Assembly: GCF_001593605.1 (NCBI RefSeq)
Contig: NZ_CP012836.1
Coordinates: 1,364,001 to 1,428,000 of the forward strand
Reading direction: 5' to 3'
Length of the DNA stretch: 64,000 nt
Source of the DNA: Algoriphagus sanaruensis
Lineage (GTDB): Bacteria; Bacteroidota; Bacteroidia; Cytophagales; Cyclobacteriaceae
In this document: positions 61,301-64,000 of the stretch, piece by piece
Layout of the letters: each line of letters opens with the position of its first letter
Position numbering within the stretch: position 1 is the first letter of the stretch
Program-made: the position numbers and the translations under genes
The notes under the pieces: generated by a model
Databases searched by the model: none
What the model saw: the letters and a program-made list of their open reading frames with translations, nothing else
Told to the model about the DNA's origin: nothing

Positions 61301-63343
61301 TCTTACATCCCCGAGGCTTCATTCGGCTGGACTCAAAGAGCCAATCCCCAGCTCGCAGAAAATGAGTTGGATAATCTTCAACTCACCAACCAATGGGAGT
61401 ATATCAAGCGAAAGGTAGGGATTGAAGTGTTTACAATTGGAGCTGGTGTTGATACCCTGACGTTTAGAAACACCCAGTTTTACTATAACAATGTTCCCCA
61501 AATCATCGATAACGTCAATAATGCCAATAGCCGACTTTGTCCTAATGGCTCATTGGGATTGATAGCTATAGACAACAAAACCTTATTGCCTTATTTGGCA
61601 ATTCCAATTCCTGGATTTGAGATTTTGGATGCAAGAGCTTGTGGAAGGGTGCCTCAAATGATCCAAAGCATTCAAAATTCATGGATCACGTCGCCAGGGA
61701 ATAGTATTCTTCAGGACTATGTGCGTGGAGTGAAGGATGGAGATTATGTCATCATTTTTACGGTAGGTAATGTGACCTTTGATAGCTGGCCAGACCGAGC
61801 TTACTTTAGCTTAAAGGAGTTTGGGGCGAGTGAAACTACCTTGCGTGCCATCTCTACGGGAGATCCTTATATTCTTTTCGGTCAAAAGGGATTGCGCTCA
61901 GGAGAGGCCATTGAAATAATCGGCAATCCGGATTTTGAGGTTCCAGCAAGACAACAAACGCTGAACTTTTCCTCCGAAGTGGAAGGATATATGTCTGAAG
62001 GAGTGATTTTAACTCCAAGAATTGGTCCTGCTAAATCTTGGGAAAGATTTTTCCAGAGAATAAATATGCGTTCTTGGATCATTGAGGAGCCATATACCTA
62101 TTTTGATATTGTTGGAGTAAAGCCAAATGGTGAGGAGGAAATCCTGATTACTAGAACCTTGGAGGCTGATTTGGATTTGTCTTTTATTAATCCTGAGCAG
62201 TATCCGTATATCCGCCTTCAATACAGCATGGAAGATCAAAATTCAACTGCTCCGGCACAATTGGATTGGTGGCAGGTGAATTACGAAGGAGTTCCCGAGG
62301 GAGTGCTTTATGAGAAGAGTCCTAGGAATGTGACTCGACTGAAGGAAGGTCAATCGGGTGGGGTAACCTTAGCGTTTAAAAATGCTTCCCGATTTGATTT
62401 TTCAGATTCTATTCAAGTTAATTGGAAGTTTACCCATGTGCCTTCCAGGAAGGTGGAGGAGTTTACTAAGAAATTCCCGGCACTCAAGGCTGGGGAAACA
62501 ATGGATATTCCGATTGAATTTAACAGTTTGGGTAAGGTGGGAGAGACGACTTTGGAAGTTATCGCAAACCCTCGAATCCAATTAGAGCAGACCTATAGAA
62601 ACAATCAGTTGGATTTAGGAGTGGTCTTTTTTGTGGAAGGAGATAACTCAGCGTCGCTTTTGGATGTGAATTTTGATGGAGTCTACATTATGGATGGGGA
62701 TTTGGTGTCTCCAAATGTGATGGTCACCGCTCAATTGATCAATGATCAAGCGCTTTTGTTTAAGAAGGACACCTTGGGCATGGAAATATTCCTCAAAAAG
62801 AATTGTGAGGGGTGTCAATTCTCCAAAGTGAATTTCTCCAATCCTAATTTGAATTGGTATCCTGCTACAGAAAGTGAGAATTTCAGAGTTTCATTTGTTC
62901 CGGGGCCTTTGGAGGATGGCTTGTACACCTTGAGGATAACTAACCAAGATTCGCCTCAGCCTTTTGAAATTACTTTTGAAGTGGTCAATGAGTCAACCAT
63001 TACCAATTTCTATCCCTATCCAAATCCGTTCAGTTCTTCGGTTCGATTTGTATTTACCGTTACTGGAGCAGAAGTCCCAGATGAAATTAAAATCCAGATT
63101 ATGACCGTAACAGGTAAGGTGGTTCGAGAGATTTTGCAATCAGAACTTGGACCGATTCGAATCGGGAATAATATCACGGATTATGCTTGGGATGGACGGG
63201 ATGAGTTTGGCGATCAATTAGCTAATGGTGTCTACATTTATCGGGTATTGGTGCGAAAAAGCGGACAATTCATCGAACATCGGCCTACCTCTGGTGATCG
63301 TGGATTTACCAAGGGTTATGGGAAGATGTATTTACTCCGATAG
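58325..63343 (+). CDS. PorU2-like C25 (gingipain-type) cysteine peptidase of the type IX system
   Basis: 1672 residues from ATG 58325, which overlaps the upstream stop by one base (TGATG); the frame opens three codons earlier. Signal peptide near SVLAQN. Peptidase C25 domain with catalytic pair H636 (TFFGHGSP) and C670 (FNGCDYGSAYG). Large beta-rich C-terminal half with a T9SS type A sorting domain (YPYPNPFSSSVRF, GVYIYRVLV). PorU cleaves sorting domains and attaches cargo at the surface; canonical PorU is about 1100-1300 residues and ends without this long tail. This longer form matches what databases call PorU2, from memory. Its substrate range is unknown. Confidence 0.88.
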   Translation: MRSARTYWFILTFCFLSFSVLAQNPVWYQFNQTYYKIPTAKDGIYRIEPDALASSGLTLNGLDPRFIRVFHRGQEVAIHIQGEQDGALDPGDYIDFFGRRNDAELDKHLYSKLDTIPNPYFNTYTDTTAYYLTVTPGQSGKRMEVRPVPAGTVPAASFFETEFLQIYSDQYSLGRSYTLGFRLSSYDAGEGWMSPVISKGGSRELVFSGLGQVLASGAAFLEIGLVGRSENIHITTVTAGATSASQRVLGSKTYSGFDATVMQVNLQMSDFNANGTLVVKVLPQGTESADNIALSYAKIKFRKPIGTGDFAGQWMIFPEGNTRVNWTLTNESYVALDAADIFNPQKIEIGKSGQTLSFQGGVTGKSSKIFIQQESSVTKVSQLIPVRFRNLLAQPANYIIIGNKELEKPSNREQNPLLAYAQHRASGAGGGFDTLVVRMDELYDHFAYGEASSVAIYDFLKSYWPIHKPTHLLLAARSLAYYSTARLNNQNVYYRNAPQAFGFQDLVPAGGYPGSDNIYVLNLDPSNPEIPAMAVGRIPAKNSQQLSDYLQKMIEKDQKGATESWQKEIVHLSGGVTEFELERYFGFLNGFKEIAEGPYLGGNVTTYRKRSNSVVETIDISGDINRGLSLLTFFGHGSPTVIDIEIGFASDQSLGYANRGRYPVMLFNGCDYGSAYGTTYSQGEDWVITPEKGAAAILANTSIGVDVYLRRYSDAFYNYAFADSSTIYKTVGEIKQLGERFFIQRYGTSPLNFSHMEQMVLLGDPGARIFPAKKPDYSVSEDEMSLDSFDDTPISAISDSLKLTFNLRNIGITAQDSVSIRVSRTLPDGQVIVFPDYKTKSVYRLDTLQFSIPNSEVEGAAGENLFTVEINPLRDIDEMTFGNNSATLTAFIPLAGTLHLYPSNYALVGEKEVTILVQAPRITSESRTVIVQLDTASTFNSAWRKEVRVTTQGMVEWPVSLNAKEDSTTYYLRSKYQDLLPGESDAWTQSSFSYIPEASFGWTQRANPQLAENELDNLQLTNQWEYIKRKVGIEVFTIGAGVDTLTFRNTQFYYNNVPQIIDNVNNANSRLCPNGSLGLIAIDNKTLLPYLAIPIPGFEILDARACGRVPQMIQSIQNSWITSPGNSILQDYVRGVKDGDYVIIFTVGNVTFDSWPDRAYFSLKEFGASETTLRAISTGDPYILFGQKGLRSGEAIEIIGNPDFEVPARQQTLNFSSEVEGYMSEGVILTPRIGPAKSWERFFQRINMRSWIIEEPYTYFDIVGVKPNGEEEILITRTLEADLDLSFINPEQYPYIRLQYSMEDQNSTAPAQLDWWQVNYEGVPEGVLYEKSPRNVTRLKEGQSGGVTLAFKNASRFDFSDSIQVNWKFTHVPSRKVEEFTKKFPALKAGETMDIPIEFNSLGKVGETTLEVIANPRIQLEQTYRNNQLDLGVVFFVEGDNSASLLDVNFDGVYIMDGDLVSPNVMVTAQLINDQALLFKKDTLGMEIFLKKNCEGCQFSKVNFSNPNLNWYPATESENFRVSFVPGPLEDGLYTLRITNQDSPQPFEITFEVVNESTITNFYPYPNPFSSSVRFVFTVTGAEVPDEIKIQIMTVTGKVVREILQSELGPIRIGNNITDYAWDGRDEFGDQLANGVYIYRVLVRKSGQFIEHRPTSGDRGFTKGYGKMYLLR

Positions 63344-64000
63344 TCTGGATTTACGAAACTGCCTGTAAATTCCATAACCGCTAAGAATCACCAAGCTGAA
63401 TCCTATCGCCAGATGTAGGGGGGAATTTATAGATTCTTTGGCTCCCAAAAATGAGGTAGCAATCTTTCCAGTTGCAAATGCTATCCAAGTTCTTGGGAGC
63501 ATCCCAAGTAATCCAACAGTCAAGATACTTCTAAGCCGCACCTTAAGACTGGCGAAAATAAAATTTGAAATCGCAAATGGAATGATTGGGCTGATCCGAA
63601 CAAAGAAAATCAGGTTTCCAGGGTGGTTCATCCGTTCCGATAGCTCTCTTTCCAGCTTGGGGTATTTCTCATAAAATGAATCCAGGAAACTTGGGTTTAA
63701 TTTCCTTCCTATTTGATAGCCAATTACGGTAGCAATCAGGTATCCGATCACTAAGGGTAAAAATCCGGCCCAACCCAAGAAAAAACCACAGCAAATCGCA
63801 GTTAGCGTTGTTGGAAGTAGCGCAAGACCGAGGATTATTCCGATCAGGAAGGTGAATATCCCGTAATCTAGAAGCGTTTCTGGATTTATTTTTTCAAGCC
63901 AAAAATAGTTTCCAACCAAAATTAATGAGCCGATTGCAGGCATTCCGCTTACCCAGATCCAGCCCAATCCGCCTTTAATATTCTCTTGGAAGTAGTCTTT
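63332..64000 (-). CDS. TVP38/TMEM64 (VTT-domain) membrane protein (5' end off window)
   Basis: At least 222 residues; the frame runs to the window edge without stop, and the first in-window candidate start (TTG 63967) is weak, so the true start is beyond 64000. Helices include IGSLILVGNYFWL, FLIGIILGLALLPTTL, AICCGFFLGWAGFLPLVIGYL. SPIIPFAISNFIFASLKVRL is the VTT-family signature (DedA/SNARE-associated fold). Likely lipid scramblase or membrane-homeostasis protein. Its coding end overlaps the convergent PorU2-like stop by 12 bases. Confidence 0.85.
   Translation of the reverse strand, partial: KDYFQENIKGGLGWIWVSGMPAIGSLILVGNYFWLEKINPETLLDYGIFTFLIGIILGLALLPTTLTAICCGFFLGWAGFLPLVIGYLIATVIGYQIGRKLNPSFLDSFYEKYPKLERELSERMNHPGNLIFFVRISPIIPFAISNFIFASLKVRLRSILTVGLLGMLPRTWIAFATGKIATSFLGAKESINSPLHLAIGFSLVILSGYGIYRQFRKSRLSE

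Overview
The window looks like a chromosomal stretch from an aerobic Bacteroidota, most likely order Cytophagales (Algoriphagus/Cyclobacterium-like). The evidence is type IX secretion (T9SS) components and C-terminal sorting domains, promoters of the Bacteroidota type (TTTG / TAnnTTTG), a PorU-type C25 peptidase, FISUMP and DUF2807 proteins, a propeller-type histidine kinase, SprB-era style adhesin domains and many lipoproteins. The genus is inference. No insertion sequence, phage, CRISPR array or rRNA was seen; there is one tRNA-Ser(UGA).

Layout. 1-4.0 kb: a cut-off NagB/PIG-L fusion, a CBS-DUF294 protein and sucD. 4.0-11.1 kb (+): a likely operon of a propeller sensor kinase, a receiver-kinase protein with an altered H box, a LolD/MacB-type ABC transporter with a His-rich loop, and a DUF3299-like protein. 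11.1-14.3 kb: an aminotransferase, a lipoprotein, and cytochrome c / SCO / HemJ. 14.3-21.0 kb: the methylmalonyl-CoA mutase module (meaB, mutA, mutB), with dnaA inserted in the opposite direction. 21.8-28.7 kb: a tight five-gene minus-strand catabolic operon (Nudix-fold regulator, carboxylesterase, CitMHS transporter, split AtuA) facing a second carboxylesterase. 29.4-31.3 kb: MarR regulator, thioredoxin-reductase-like ferredoxin reductase and [2Fe-2S] ferredoxin.

31.7-43.7 kb holds the most interesting part: a cluster that looks like a chaperone-usher-type surface fibre system in a Bacteroidota. It has a 1749-residue modular adhesin with a T9SS sorting domain, three small secreted proteins of which two share a pilin-like C-terminal strand with the next protein, a DUF4402 putative major subunit with its own promoter and followed by a hairpin, a PapD-like chaperone and an usher-like outer-membrane protein whose C-terminal part carries SdrD-B-like and carboxypeptidase-regulatory-like modules. 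Similar AT-rich motifs occur upstream of the adhesin and the subunit.

43.7-64 kb is mostly housekeeping: DUF2892, DUF2807, tRNA-Ser, BrkB, thioesterase, mltG, MutT-like Nudix, Sua5/YrdC, WbqC, clpC, two small secreted proteins, a beta-CASP hydrolase, a PadR-PspC pair, then a PorV/PorQ-family protein coupled to a 1673-residue PorU2-like C25 peptidase, and a partial TVP38/VTT membrane protein at the edge.

All family assignments come from reading motifs in the translations; no database search was run.
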